A program made the translations under genes and the position numbers. From Xaviernesmea oryzae (lineage in GTDB: Bacteria > Pseudomonadota > Alphaproteobacteria > Rhizobiales > Rhizobiaceae), in assembly GCF_900109605.1 (NCBI RefSeq), contig NZ_FOAM01000003.1, positions 186,001-250,000 on the forward strand: a stretch of DNA of 64,000 nucleotides. Direction: 5' to 3'. How positions within the stretch are numbered: position 1 is the stretch's first letter; each line of letters opens with the position of its first letter. Shown here one piece after another: positions 1 through 8,662 of this stretch. The notes beneath the pieces were generated by a model, which had not been told where the DNA came from, ran no database searches, and saw only the letters and a program-made list of their open reading frames with translations.

Positions 1-55
1 TGAACCGGGGTACAAGGATTTGCAGTCCTCTGCGTCACCACTCCGCCACGAGGCC
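1..55 (-). tRNA. tRNA-Cys (GCA), 3' end cut by window edge
   Basis: On the minus strand the sequence starts with GGCCTCGTGG at position 55, runs through a D-arm, and shows anticodon GCA in the context GGACTGCAAATCC, followed by the beginning of the T-arm (GGTTCA). The rest of the T-arm, acceptor 3' strand and any CCA lie outside the window. The anticodon assigns it to cysteine. Confidence 0.93.
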
Positions 56-198
56 TCACGAGCCTGATTTCTCAAGCAGTGGCGGTCGTTTAGAATCGTT
101 CGAGGGAAAGCGCAAGGCCCTTCCGCTTCGTTTCGTTCATTTTCCCGCCTGAAACACTGCGGCCTATGTCCGCAGCCGCATCGGCCCAAAATCCTGTC

Positions 199-321
199 TT
201 ACATGCTGGCCGCCGTGGCCGGCGTCGCCAGGGGAACGCCCTGCCCCAGATCGTTATTGGCAAACTTGACGGCGAGGATGCTGAGCACCGAGGCCAGCAT
301 GACGGCAAAAATAATACGCAT
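199..321 (-). CDS. 40-residue single-span membrane or exported small protein, unknown
   Basis: A 41-codon frame starts with ATG at 321 and ends with TAA at 199. A purine-rich ribosome binding site (GAAGGAAAAG) sits just upstream. The product begins MRIIFAVMLASVLSILAVKF, a short basic start followed by a hydrophobic run of about 15 residues, then a polar/Ala-Pro-Thr tail ending AASM. It could be a single-pass inner membrane microprotein or a very short secreted peptide. No family is recognised. It stands alone between a tRNA-Cys and a gap of about 430 bases. The support is the RBS, the coherent hydrophobic helix and the compact frame; there is no homology evidence here. Confidence 0.6.
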   Translation of the reverse strand: MRIIFAVMLASVLSILAVKFANNDLGQGVPLATPATAASM

Positions 322-755
322 GATCTTTTCCTTCTCTGCGTGCCGCAGCGCCCTGCCTTACAGGTTCGCATGCGGCGGCGCCTGATCTTCGAGGTCAGCC
401 TTGACATGCCGACGCCGGCAAAGAATTCACAGAATGTTAACAAGTTCCGTCGCAGGCGCCGGATGGTCGCGCTTGGCGCAACAACGGGCTTTTGCGGCAC
501 GCCGACGGTTTCTCCAGCCTGGCCAGTCTCATGTGGGATGTCGGCGCGGAAATGTCATCCCCTGATGGCGGAAGAATGGCCGTCATCAAAAGCCGTCTGC
601 GCCCAAGGCAAACGAACCCTTATCGCTCCCGCGCAAAAGCCACGACGGCTTCAACGAGGCGGAACGGGCTCGATCTCCGACCGTGATCCAGCCCGTCTAT
701 CTCGTCATCTTAAAGAGGCTTGAAGGACGCATGGCAGTCAAGCGTCTGGAAGCAA
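322..755. other. Intergenic stretch, no gene recognised
   Basis: Between the 40-residue protein and the 80-residue protein. Open frames here overlap on several strands and none has a convincing RBS or protein-like composition. The part next to 321 probably holds the promoter of the 40-residue gene. Confidence 0.5.
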
Positions 756-998
756 TCAGGCGAAGTCGCCGAGGCGCCCGGCCTGGAACAGGATCTCGAT
801 CGGGCCGGTCTCCCCGATCGCGGCGCGCACGGGACGTCTGATCGCCGCGACACCGGCATGATCGGCTTTGAGCCTTGTGGCAAGCGCAAGGGCCGCGTCC
901 TCACTATCCACCTGCAGCGGCGCGCCCGTTGCCACGGGATGACCCCGGTGATCCAGCGCAAAGGTCAGAACTTCATAGACGGCATTGAGGCCGGGCAT
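756..998 (-). CDS. 80-residue conserved-looking hypothetical protein at the end of the LOV kinase operon
   Basis: ATG at 998 follows a strong ribosome binding site (GAAGGAGATC, then AAGAC). The product is a small soluble mixed alpha/beta protein with the core YEVLTFALDHRGHPVATG and an Ala-rich helix (AALALATRLKADH) and no membrane segment. It lies about 56 bases downstream of the response regulator and on the same strand, so it is likely the third gene of the LOV kinase-regulator operon. I do not recognise a domain. It might be an accessory or output protein of that pathway, which is inference from position only. A longer frame extends upstream but overlaps the regulator gene and lacks a start signal, so the internal ATG was chosen. 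Confidence 0.7.
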   Translation of the reverse strand: MPGLNAVYEVLTFALDHRGHPVATGAPLQVDSEDAALALATRLKADHAGVAAIRRPVRAAIGETGPIEILFQAGRLGDFA

Positions 999-1054
999 GT
1001 CTTGATCTCCTTCAGATCCCGTCCCGCGCAACGCATATTGCGAAACGCGAGGGA

Positions 1055-1471
1055 TCAGCAGGCAAAGGCAGGCGCAACGACGAGGCTTGGCGGCGCGCTC
1101 GATATCGGCACGTTCTCCGCCGTCACCAGCGTTTCGAGGAAGGTCACGGCGTTTTGCAGGCCGCTCATCGTATAGGGCTTCTCGATCGCGCCGATCGCCC
1201 CGGCGAAATCCTCTGGGATGCGCTTCAGATTGCCGGTGACGAAGACATAGGGGATTGCGAGCTCGTGGAGATGCCGGCCGACGTCGATGCCGCTGGGACC
1301 ATCCAGAAGGTGAATATCGACGAAGGCGAAATCGGGCATGGTTTGCGCCGCCAGGTTCATGGCGTCCTTGCTTGCCATGGCATGGCCCACCACCTGATGG
1401 CCGGCGCTTTGAAGCTCGCTTTCCAGCTCCAGCGCCAGAAGTGCCTCGTCCTCGACAATCATGATCCTCAA
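1055..1471 (-). CDS. Single-domain (CheY-like) response regulator
   Basis: The 138-residue product is essentially one receiver domain: acidic pair E8/D10 (MIVEDEA), phospho-acceptor Asp52 in FAFVDIHL, Thr79 in VFVTGN and the conserved Lys98 in IEKPY. No DNA-binding or enzyme domain follows; about 30 residues of variable tail end the protein. Its ATG is only 5 bases beyond the stop of the upstream LOV histidine kinase, so the two are almost certainly co-transcribed and form a cognate pair. Stand-alone receivers of this kind act through protein contact or as phosphate sinks for HWE/HisKA_2 kinases. All residues needed for phosphorylation are present. Confidence 0.93.
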   Translation of the reverse strand: MRIMIVEDEALLALELESELQSAGHQVVGHAMASKDAMNLAAQTMPDFAFVDIHLLDGPSGIDVGRHLHELAIPYVFVTGNLKRIPEDFAGAIGAIEKPYTMSGLQNAVTFLETLVTAENVPISSAPPSLVVAPAFAC

Positions 1472-1476
1472 AATGC

Positions 1477-2595
1477 CTATTCCTCTTCGCCGGCAACCAT
1501 CAGGGTCACCTCGACCCTGTTGATATCGCCTTCCATACTCCGCTCGATGCGCGCCCGCAGCTGCTTGGCGCAGGTCTCCAGCACGAGACGCCCGAATTCC
1601 TGCTGTTCGCGATCGAAATCCACCGTCTCCACAGTGTCGTCCACGCGGATCAGGAAATGGCCGTTCAAACGCTTGACGGTCACATCTATTCGCCCGCCGC
1701 CATCTTTCAAGCCACGCCGAACGGCATCGCCCACCAACTCGTTGACGATCAGCGACAGCGGCGAGGCTTTAACGGCCGGCACCAGCACCGGCGACAGATC
1801 GAGCGTCACGACGATATCATCGCGCTTGAGCGCGCCGACCACGTTCACCACGAGTTCCCTGGTGAACTCCGCGACATCGAACCGGGCGACATCCTCGCTC
1901 GTGAACAGCTTGCGCTGGACGATGCTGAGCGCCTCCACGCGGTCGAGGACCGAATGCAGGGTTCCGGCAACGGTCATGTCGGTCGTCAGCCGCGCCTGCA
2001 GTTTCAAAAGCGAGGCGATCGTCAGCAGGTTGTTCTTGACGCGGTGGTCGACCTCGTGGACCAGCAGCGTCTTGGCATCGAGCGCGGCCTTGAGATCGCG
2101 TGTGCGCTCGTCCACCAGCTTTTCCGCCATGCGCCGGGCTTCGGCCAGCTCTTTTTCCTTGTTCTTGACGTTGGTGACATCGAGCTGCGAGGCGAAGAAG
2201 TAGATCACCTCGTTCTGAATGTTGCGCACCGGACTGATATACAAGGCATTCCAGAAGGTGCTGCCGTCCTTGCGGTAGTTCAAAATGTCGATGGAAATAT
2301 TTTCCTGCGCCGCGATGGCCGAGCGGATGCGGTTGATTTTCTCGGGATCGCTGCCCGGCCCCTGCAGGAGCCGGCAGTTGCGGCCGATCAGTTCATCGAT
2401 CGAATAGCCCGTGAGATCGGCAAAGGCGCGATTGGTGAAGATGATCGGATTGTCGGGCTGGCGCGGGTCGGTGATGATCATCGGCATGCGCGTGGCCTTG
2501 AAGGCAGCGGCGAACGGGTCTTCCGACACCCGGGACTCGACCAGCCGCTGGCCTGCATCGCGGGCGTCCTGCTTGGATTGACTGTCTTGGCTCAT
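1477..2595 (-). CDS. LOV-domain sensor histidine kinase (HWE/HisKA_2 type), blue-light photoreceptor candidate
   Basis: A PAS/LOV domain spans about residues 25-145. It contains the LOV signature GRNCRLLQG at 71-79, whose Cys74 would form the flavin adduct under blue light. A coiled linker (145-178) leads to an HWE/HisKA_2 dimerisation region with HEVDHRVKNNLL, where His184 is the likely phosphosite. The ATPase part looks degenerate: the usual NELVTNA box reads NELVGDA (Asp290 where Asn is expected), and the DxGxG box is replaced by DDTVET around 319-324 with no clear Gly-rich lid. Autokinase activity may therefore be weak or altered. The gene overlaps nothing and is followed after 5 bases by its response regulator. 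The RBS for the ATG at 2595 is weak. Light sensing follows from the family; the ATPase defect is read from the sequence. Confidence 0.9.
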   Translation of the reverse strand: MSQDSQSKQDARDAGQRLVESRVSEDPFAAAFKATRMPMIITDPRQPDNPIIFTNRAFADLTGYSIDELIGRNCRLLQGPGSDPEKINRIRSAIAAQENISIDILNYRKDGSTFWNALYISPVRNIQNEVIYFFASQLDVTNVKNKEKELAEARRMAEKLVDERTRDLKAALDAKTLLVHEVDHRVKNNLLTIASLLKLQARLTTDMTVAGTLHSVLDRVEALSIVQRKLFTSEDVARFDVAEFTRELVVNVVGALKRDDIVVTLDLSPVLVPAVKASPLSLIVNELVGDAVRRGLKDGGGRIDVTVKRLNGHFLIRVDDTVETVDFDREQQEFGRLVLETCAKQLRARIERSMEGDINRVEVTLMVAGEEE

Positions 2596-2817
2596 GACAC
2601 CGCGGGTGCTCGAATGGTTGTTCGTGATCGCACCCTACAGCCATTGACCCTTTCCCGCCCGCAAGGCAGGCCTCGCGTGGCGAAGTCTTCGAGGATCTTC
2701 AGAAATCCTTGAGGAGAAAGCGGTCGTATCCGTGAAAATAGGGCCCTTGGAGAAAGCTTCTATCGTCTTTGGCAAGCGGCTGCTATGCGTCTTGCGAATA
2801 AATAGGCGCCGCGTTGG

Positions 2818-5280
2818 ATGTTCAAGAACACAGACTTAGCTGATATCGATCTGGCGCACCTGTTCGAGGCTGCGCCGAACCCATATGTGATCGTCGACCG
2901 CAACCTCGACATCGTTGGCCTGAACGCAGCCTATTGCGCGGTGACCATGCGCCGGCGCGAAGAGCTGATCGGCCAAAACATCTTCGATGCTTTTCCCAGC
3001 GATCCCACGTCCGTTCCCGGGCGGCTGCTGCGCAACTCCTTCGACACGGTGCTGCGCACCGGCGAGATCGACCATCTGCCGCTGATCCCCTATCCGATCG
3101 CGCGGCCGGATGGCTCGCTGGAAGAGCGGTACTGGAGCGCAACGCATACACCGATCCCCGATCGTGAGGGCAAGGTCGGCCTGATCCTTCAGCATACGGT
3201 CGACGTGACGGAACTACACAGGCTGCGCCGCTCCGCCGCAACGCTCGGCGTGGAAAGCGACATTCTGGCGCGGGCGGACGCGGTTGCGGACGCCAATCTC
3301 TCTCTGGGCGAAGAGCGCAGCTATCTGCGCGGCTTGTTCGAGCAGGCGCCTGGCTTCACCGCCGTGCTCTCCGGGCCGGATCACGTCTTCGACCTGGCAA
3401 ATGCCGCCTATATAGCGCTCGTCGGCGGGCGCGACATTTTGGGCAAGCCGGTTCTGGAGGCTCTGCCCGAGATCCGCAATCAAGGCTTTTCCGAGCTGCT
3501 CGACAATGTCCGTGACAGCGGCCGTCCCTTTATCGCCCACGGGGCGGAAGTGCAGCTCGATCGCGGCGCCGGCATTGAGCGGCGCTATCTGGATTTCGTC
3601 TACCAGCCGATTCGCAATGCCGAAGGTGCGGTTTCCGGCATCTTCGTGCAGGGCTATGACGTCACCGAGATCAAGCTGGCGCAGCAGGTCGCGCGCGAAA
3701 GCGAAGTGCGGTTTCGCCAGTTGGCCCAGTCCATCCCCAACCATGCCTGGGCAGCAAGCCCGGACGGGGAGCTGGAATGGTGCAACAGCCGGGTTTACGA
3801 ATATTCCGGCCTCAACGAGGGAGCGCTCATCGGCCGTTCGCTGGGCGGCACCGTTCATGCCGAGGATCGCGCGCCTGTGATGGCGGCCTGGGAAAAGGCA
3901 CGCTATGACGGCGCGCCCTTTCATGCCGAGGTTCGCCTCCGCCGGATCGATGGCCAATATCGCTGGCACCTGTCACGCGCCCTGCCCTTGCGCGACGCGG
4001 CAGGCGCCATCGAGCGTTGGATCGGCACCAATACCGATATCCACGACCAGAAGGCGACGGAGGCACAGCTGGAAGAGCTGGCCGCCACGCTCGAAAGCCG
4101 GATCGAGGAACGCTCACGCGAGCTGGAAGCGACGCAAAGGGCGCTGCGTCAGAGCCAGAAGATGGAGGCGATTGGCAATCTGGCCGGCGGCATCGCCCAT
4201 GACTTCAACAATCTTCTCCAGGTCGTCACCGGCAGCCTGGAGCTTCTGTCCAAGCAATATGGCCAGGATGAGCGTGCCAAGCGGCGCATCGACAACGCGC
4301 TGGCCGCCACGCAGCGGGGCGCGCGGCTGGCATCGCAGCTCCTGGCCTTCGGCCGCCGACAGCCTCTGGCGCCGCGTGTCGTCAATCTGGCCCGGCTGGT
4401 GCGCGATACGGATCAGTTGATCCGCCGCGCGATTGGCGAAGCAATCGACATCGAAACCATCGTCGGCGGCGGCCTCTGGAACACGATGGCCGATCCGACC
4501 AATGTGGAGACAGCGCTGCTCAACCTGGCGATCAATGCCCGCGATGCCATGGGCGGCAGCGGCAAGCTGACGATCGAACTCGCCAATGCCGAGCTGACAT
4601 CCCATTATGCCCGCAGCGACAGCGAGATCGTGCCGGGTCAATATGTGTTGCTGGCCGTGACGGATACGGGCACCGGCATTCCGGCCGAGATCATCGACAA
4701 GGTGTTCGACCCCTTTTTCTCCACCAAGCCCGAAGGTAAGGGAACAGGGCTTGGCCTGTCCATGGTCTATGGCTTCGTCAAGCAATCCGGCGGCCATATC
4801 CGGATCTACAGCGAAGTCGATGCCGGGACATCGGTGAAGATCTACCTGCCGCGCGCAGCCGCCGAGGAGGAAGACCTCAACGAGCCCGAAATCGAGCCAG
4901 CCGGGGGACATGAGACCATTCTGGTCGTGGAAGATGATGACGGCGTGCGCGACACCACGGTCGCCCTTCTGCAGACGCTTGGCTATCGGGTCCTGAAAGC
5001 GCGTGACGCCGCATCCGCCGCGGCCCTGATCGAAAGCGGCATCACCGTCGACCTGCTTTTTACCGATGTCGTGATGCCTGGCCCAATGAAGAGCACGGAA
5101 CTGGCGGAGCGCGCCAAGCAGCAGATGCCCGGGGTCAAAGTCCTGTTCACGTCGGGCTATACCGAGAATTCGATCGTTCACGGTGGCCGGCTGAAACCGG
5201 ATGTCGAATTCCTGGGCAAGCCCTATAGCGAGGAGCAGCTTGCCCGAAAGCTGCGTCAGGTGCTTTCACAGAAGGGCTGA
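2818..5280 (+). CDS. Triple-PAS hybrid sensor histidine kinase with C-terminal receiver
   Basis: The 820-residue cytoplasmic protein has no membrane segment. PAS domains lie at about 14-135, 170-285 and 295-412; the last ends RWIGTNTDIHDQK, a PAS_3/PAC ending. A coiled coil follows, then a HisKA domain with phospho-acceptor His461 (GGIAHDFNNLL) and a HATPase_c domain with NLAINARDAM, DTGTGIP and GTGLGLSMV boxes. The C-terminal receiver carries Asp750 (LLFTDVVMPG) and the Lys of FLGKPY. All catalytic motifs look intact, unlike the neighbouring LOV kinase. It is transcribed divergently from that kinase across a 222-base gap, so shared regulation is possible. The input signal cannot be told. The start at 2818 has only a poor RBS, and the family N-terminus fits it. 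Confidence 0.92.
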   Translation: MFKNTDLADIDLAHLFEAAPNPYVIVDRNLDIVGLNAAYCAVTMRRREELIGQNIFDAFPSDPTSVPGRLLRNSFDTVLRTGEIDHLPLIPYPIARPDGSLEERYWSATHTPIPDREGKVGLILQHTVDVTELHRLRRSAATLGVESDILARADAVADANLSLGEERSYLRGLFEQAPGFTAVLSGPDHVFDLANAAYIALVGGRDILGKPVLEALPEIRNQGFSELLDNVRDSGRPFIAHGAEVQLDRGAGIERRYLDFVYQPIRNAEGAVSGIFVQGYDVTEIKLAQQVARESEVRFRQLAQSIPNHAWAASPDGELEWCNSRVYEYSGLNEGALIGRSLGGTVHAEDRAPVMAAWEKARYDGAPFHAEVRLRRIDGQYRWHLSRALPLRDAAGAIERWIGTNTDIHDQKATEAQLEELAATLESRIEERSRELEATQRALRQSQKMEAIGNLAGGIAHDFNNLLQVVTGSLELLSKQYGQDERAKRRIDNALAATQRGARLASQLLAFGRRQPLAPRVVNLARLVRDTDQLIRRAIGEAIDIETIVGGGLWNTMADPTNVETALLNLAINARDAMGGSGKLTIELANAELTSHYARSDSEIVPGQYVLLAVTDTGTGIPAEIIDKVFDPFFSTKPEGKGTGLGLSMVYGFVKQSGGHIRIYSEVDAGTSVKIYLPRAAAEEEDLNEPEIEPAGGHETILVVEDDDGVRDTTVALLQTLGYRVLKARDAASAAALIESGITVDLLFTDVVMPGPMKSTELAERAKQQMPGVKVLFTSGYTENSIVHGGRLKPDVEFLGKPYSEEQLARKLRQVLSQKG

Positions 5281-5402
5281 GCGGGTCTGCCACGTCGCGT
5301 CAGACATGGCGCGCACATAGTCGTGCTTGCGGAAACCGGACTGATGCTGGAAGCACGGCAAGAGGCGGCCCTGCTCAGGCCTTCTAAAGGACGACGCCTG
5401 AT

Positions 5403-6359
5403 TCAGAGCGACATGCCCTGGGTCAGCGCCGGGTCGAGGCTGAGGACAAAGCGCATCAGCAGCTGCCGGTCGAAATGCCCAGTTTGCTCCGACATCCAGG
5501 TCAAGGCACGCTGGGAGGACCAGGGCGTTCGATAGGGCCGCAGCGAGGTGATCGCCTCGTAGACATCGACAATGGCGGCCATGCGCACGGGCACGCTCAA
5601 TTTCTCCGCAGTCAATCGATCCGGATAGCCGCGCCCGTCCATGCGCTCATGGTGGTATCGACAGATATCCAGCACCACAGCAGGCATGTCGCTGGCCTTC
5701 AGCAGGTCAAAGCCGAAAACGGGATGCTGCATGATCACCTGGCGCTCCTCGCTGGTGAGCGAGCCCGGCTTTTGCAGCACCTCTTTAGGAATGATCAGCT
5801 TACCGATATCGTGCAGAAGACCGGCAACGCCCAGCACGCGCACCATCTCGCTGTCAAACGACATGGAGCGGGCGAAGTGCATCAACAGGGCAGACACCGC
5901 CAGCGAATGCAGGAATGTGGCCTTATCCTTGCTTTTCAGCCTGGTCATATCCAGGAGAATAGTCGGGCTCTGCTCGATCGAGGCGGCGAGATTGTCCGCC
6001 AGTCGATTGACATGGTCAATGGCAATGGCATTCCCCAAGGTCACATCATCGAAAAGCGCTTCGAGCCGCTGGCTGGTCTCGGAGATGACCTTGGCGGAGG
6101 CTTGCCGCGCCTTGTCGTTTGCAGGCGATGGCGGCGCCTGAACCTTCATCCTGGCTGGAGCCGGCCGTCCGGAAACATCCAGGCCCAAGGCCGTATTGAT
6201 GAAGACACCGGTGATACGGCTCCCCTTCAAGATCTCCACGGACTCATCGTCTTCCAACAGGAAGCGGCGATAGGGAAAGGGATTGTCTTGCCATGCGCCT
6301 TCAAGCGCTTCGACGAACATGCCTCTTCGGACCTGCTCCTTGTCGATCCGCTTGACCAT
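5403..6359 (-). CDS. HD-GYP domain protein, probable cyclic-di-GMP phosphodiesterase
   Basis: An N-terminal DUF3391-like segment (MVKRIDKEQVRRGMFV, residues 1-70) precedes an HD-GYP domain. The metal-binding HD is seen in LLHDIGK, followed by HPVFG, then HHERMDGRGYP, which carries the GYP motif, and finally DVYEAITSLRPYR. These are the residues needed for hydrolysis of cyclic-di-GMP. No membrane segment is present. The protein of about 318 residues is somewhat shorter than typical 400-residue relatives because little follows the HD-GYP domain. The ATG at 6359 was preferred over the GTG four codons upstream because homologues of this type begin with MVKRI-like sequence; neither has a strong RBS. 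It faces the hybrid kinase convergently. Confidence 0.9.
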   Translation of the reverse strand: MVKRIDKEQVRRGMFVEALEGAWQDNPFPYRRFLLEDDESVEILKGSRITGVFINTALGLDVSGRPAPARMKVQAPPSPANDKARQASAKVISETSQRLEALFDDVTLGNAIAIDHVNRLADNLAASIEQSPTILLDMTRLKSKDKATFLHSLAVSALLMHFARSMSFDSEMVRVLGVAGLLHDIGKLIIPKEVLQKPGSLTSEERQVIMQHPVFGFDLLKASDMPAVVLDICRYHHERMDGRGYPDRLTAEKLSVPVRMAAIVDVYEAITSLRPYRTPWSSQRALTWMSEQTGHFDRQLLMRFVLSLDPALTQGMSL

Positions 6360-6533
6360 AATCCACGACACCCATGACGAAATTTACCGGTTCGTTTTTT
6401 AAGTTAGCATCGCAAAACTTAAAATAGCGAGAAGGAAGGAGAAGATCGAACAGACGACAATTATACAAGGTTGTTCAAAGTATAAAATTGCTACATAAGG
6501 TTGAAGAAAGACTATCGGCAGGGCGCCTGGGCT

Positions 6534-6911
6534 TTATCGCAAAATGCCAGATGCCAATGCGCGCTGGATACCTCTGATATCCGAGCCCTTGTTCAAGGTT
6601 TTCTCGATCGGGTTCATGTGCCCCGAAATCCAGATCTTCAGCTCGGAGTCGAGATCGAACGTGCCGGCTGTTTCCACGGAAAACCGCGTGATGGATCGAT
6701 AGGGGATCGAATCATAATCGACCCGGCTTCCGGTCATGCCCTGGATATTGACCAGGATCAGGCGCCATTGCGTGAAGACGAAAAAGTCGCGGATCAGCTT
6801 GAACGCCAGACGCGGCTCCTCCCCATCGATCAGCACGCCATCCAGACGCCGCTCCAGTTCAGCCGGATCGACCGATGCGCCATGCCCTAGAAATCCGCTC
6901 AATAAACCCAT
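6534..6911 (-). CDS. Bacterial PH-domain (bPH_1 / DUF1696-like) protein
   Basis: The 125-residue soluble protein fills one bacterial pleckstrin-homology fold: DGVLIDGEEPRLAFKLIRD, a Phe/Thr strand (FVFTQWRLILVNIQGMTG), the Y-x-S-I-PYRSITRFSVETAG segment and the FDLDSELKIWISG strand. These match the bPH_1 pattern found in single-domain cytoplasmic proteins that assemble into rings. The start has a good RBS (GGGAGAGAGCG before ATG). The role in rhizobia is unknown. It stands alone, between an HD-GYP and a PilZ-like gene on the same strand but with gaps of 147-174 bases, so an operon is not obvious. Confidence 0.85.
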   Translation of the reverse strand: MGLLSGFLGHGASVDPAELERRLDGVLIDGEEPRLAFKLIRDFFVFTQWRLILVNIQGMTGSRVDYDSIPYRSITRFSVETAGTFDLDSELKIWISGHMNPIEKTLNKGSDIRGIQRALASGILR

Positions 6912-7058
6912 CGCTCTCTCCCTTCTGAGGCAGGAGCAGCACCGCGCGTCTTGCTCCGTCCTTATTTAGAAAGGGAATAGAGAGCGGCTGCGCAGCATTT
7001 CAAGGCAAGACGACCCAACCACCGTTCCCAAACTCGACCTAGGCGGAAGCCTGCTTTG

Positions 7059-7412
7059 TCATGTGCCGCGGAAATCAACGCGGATAAGGCGGCTGAGAAA
7101 GGCCTGAGGCAACAGCGTGTTGAAGCGCACCCCCAGATTGACGCCGGTGCGCAGAATGGCATTGCAGCCAAGCTCCTCCTCGAAGCCATCAATCTGCAGG
7201 AAGAACTGTGTCGGCAGCGGAATGGCAGGCGACATGTCGAGCATGGCGCCGCACAGCGAAATGTGGCGCAGAACCGCGCGGTAGAAGGTGCGCGCACTCA
7301 AGTGATCGGTGATGATGAGAATTCGGCACGGGCGCTCTATGAAATAATGCTTGTAGACCACCGCGGCTTCGCCGCTATGCGTCTGGGCGCGGTGCATGAT
7401 GAAGCTTTTCAT
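7059..7412 (-). CDS. PilZ-like domain protein, degenerate c-di-GMP binding motif
   Basis: About 117 residues. The central part has the PilZ fold pattern: FYRAVLRHISLCGAMLDM (expected [D/N]xSxxG, here HISLCG), LPTQFFLQIDG, then a Cys-containing strand and LGVRFNTLL at the end. The upstream RxxxR motif is not clearly kept and the usual Asp/Asn of the second motif is His, so cyclic-di-GMP binding is doubtful. The family call comes from the pattern of strands. The ATG at 7412 begins MKSFIMHRAQ; a longer frame begins 63 bases upstream, and neither has a clear RBS. Proximity to the HD-GYP gene fits a c-di-GMP theme but the match is not strong. Confidence 0.6.
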   Translation of the reverse strand: MKSFIMHRAQTHSGEAAVVYKHYFIERPCRILIITDHLSARTFYRAVLRHISLCGAMLDMSPAIPLPTQFFLQIDGFEEELGCNAILRTGVNLGVRFNTLLPQAFLSRLIRVDFRGT

Positions 7413-7825
7413 GGCTGCTTTATCTCGCGAAAATCCAGGTGCACAAAGGGCCGAGTGCAGGCATTTTCTTACCAAACCGATCGTCCATCCTTTGCAAATC
7501 TTGCGTTGTTAGGCAATGACGCGGAGCCTCAGGCAAAGCGCGGCGAAGGCACCGATCGAGAAGTAAGCAAACACTTTCTGAATGCGGCGTGTGCTGGAAA
7601 TGGCCTGCCTGCAGATAACATAGCCCTGATGACGCATGGGAACCTGCATCGCGATGAAAGGTTTAGAGAGCGCATGTGTTGGTCTCTCGGCGTGCGGGAG
7701 ATGCGGTTCAACGCGCACGGCGTGCGCGCCGTCCGGCCATGACACATCATTGATTCCTATAGCAGCGCCCTTCAGGCTTGCCTGTCTGTCACACCTGTTC
7801 CTGTTTTTCTCGATGAGGTTCCGCC
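7413..7825. other. Intergenic stretch, no supported gene
   Basis: The half nearest 7413 is the upstream region of the PilZ-like gene and the half nearest 7825 that of the small lipoprotein. A minus-strand frame from about 7650 to 7509 would encode a basic 46-residue peptide with a hydrophobic end, but no RBS is seen, so it is not called. Confidence 0.45.
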
Positions 7826-8116
7826 ATGCGCTCCACCCTCTCCCTTTGCCTTGCAGCCGTCATCGCCTTGCCGATGCTTTCTGCCTGCACAACGGGCGGC
7901 GATCCCGGTGTAAGGCCGATTCCCGGGAGCATCACCTATGGTGGACAGCCACGCAGCCGACTGACCAAGGCGCCCGCCGGCAGCACCTTCACCCATCTCC
8001 TGACCGATGAATATGGCCGGCAGGCCGAGGAAACCTACCGGATCGAGCCTGATCGCTCGCTGACCCTGCTGTCCCGTCGCCGCATCGAAATCGACGACGG
8101 GACCGGGATCTTCTGA
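7826..8116 (+). CDS. Small outer-membrane-type lipoprotein, unknown
   Basis: The 96-residue product starts MRSTLSLCLAAVIALPMLSAC, a type II signal peptide with lipobox LSAC. The mature part is polar with Tyr/Gly-rich SITYGGQPRS and ends with RRRIEIDDGTGIF. A GAGG Shine-Dalgarno sits 8 bases before ATG. The mature protein of about 75 residues has no recognised domain. It is not in an operon; the next gene downstream is tRNA-Ser about 280 bases away. Confidence 0.8.
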   Translation: MRSTLSLCLAAVIALPMLSACTTGGDPGVRPIPGSITYGGQPRSRLTKAPAGSTFTHLLTDEYGRQAEETYRIEPDRSLTLLSRRRIEIDDGTGIF

Positions 8117-8400
8117 ACGTCACATCCAGATGCCTCGGCGTCTTTTTGAGATGCGCGTCAGTGCCCCTCGCCTCTGCTTCCGGCAGAGAGCGTTGGGGCC
8201 GACACACCACTCACGCTCTGAACAAGCAGCTGCCGGCCTCAATTCCCCAAGCCAGCACCTGCTTGGCGGAGCTAGGCGTGTTCCGAGTCCGCCGCGCTTG
8301 TTCGAGACTGACCAGCAACCGACGCAAACACCAGTTGACGGCAGAAAAGCCGAAAAACCGCTTGATCCTCAAAACGAATGGCCCTATCAGGGCCTTGACC

Positions 8401-8490
8401 GGAGAGGTGGCCGAGTGGTCGAAGGCGCTCCCCTGCTAAGGGAGTATACCCGGAAGGGTATCGTGGGTTCGAATCCCATCTTCTCCGCCA
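8401..8490 (+). tRNA. tRNA-Ser (GCT)
   Basis: 90 bases with class II long variable arm. The acceptor GGAGAGG pairs with TTCTCC near the 3' end, the anticodon is GCT in CCCTGCTAAGGG, the T-loop is GGTTCGAATCC, and CCA is encoded. It reads AGC/AGU codons. Confidence 0.96.
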
Positions 8491-8662
8491 TTTTCCCTTG
8501 AGAAACAAGATATTACACTTGCGGCTCGATCGTCCTTGACGGTCGATTGTCCGGAGTATGGCCGATAGCCGGCGCGACGACGCACCATTCCGCAATCGCT
8601 TTATGCATCATAGGACGCTGCACCTGGCAGGTGCACATCATCGATCATCACATCGGGAAATA

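Noticed and set aside
7509-7650. 46-residue minus-strand peptide
   Set aside because: No ribosome binding site and a very basic composition.
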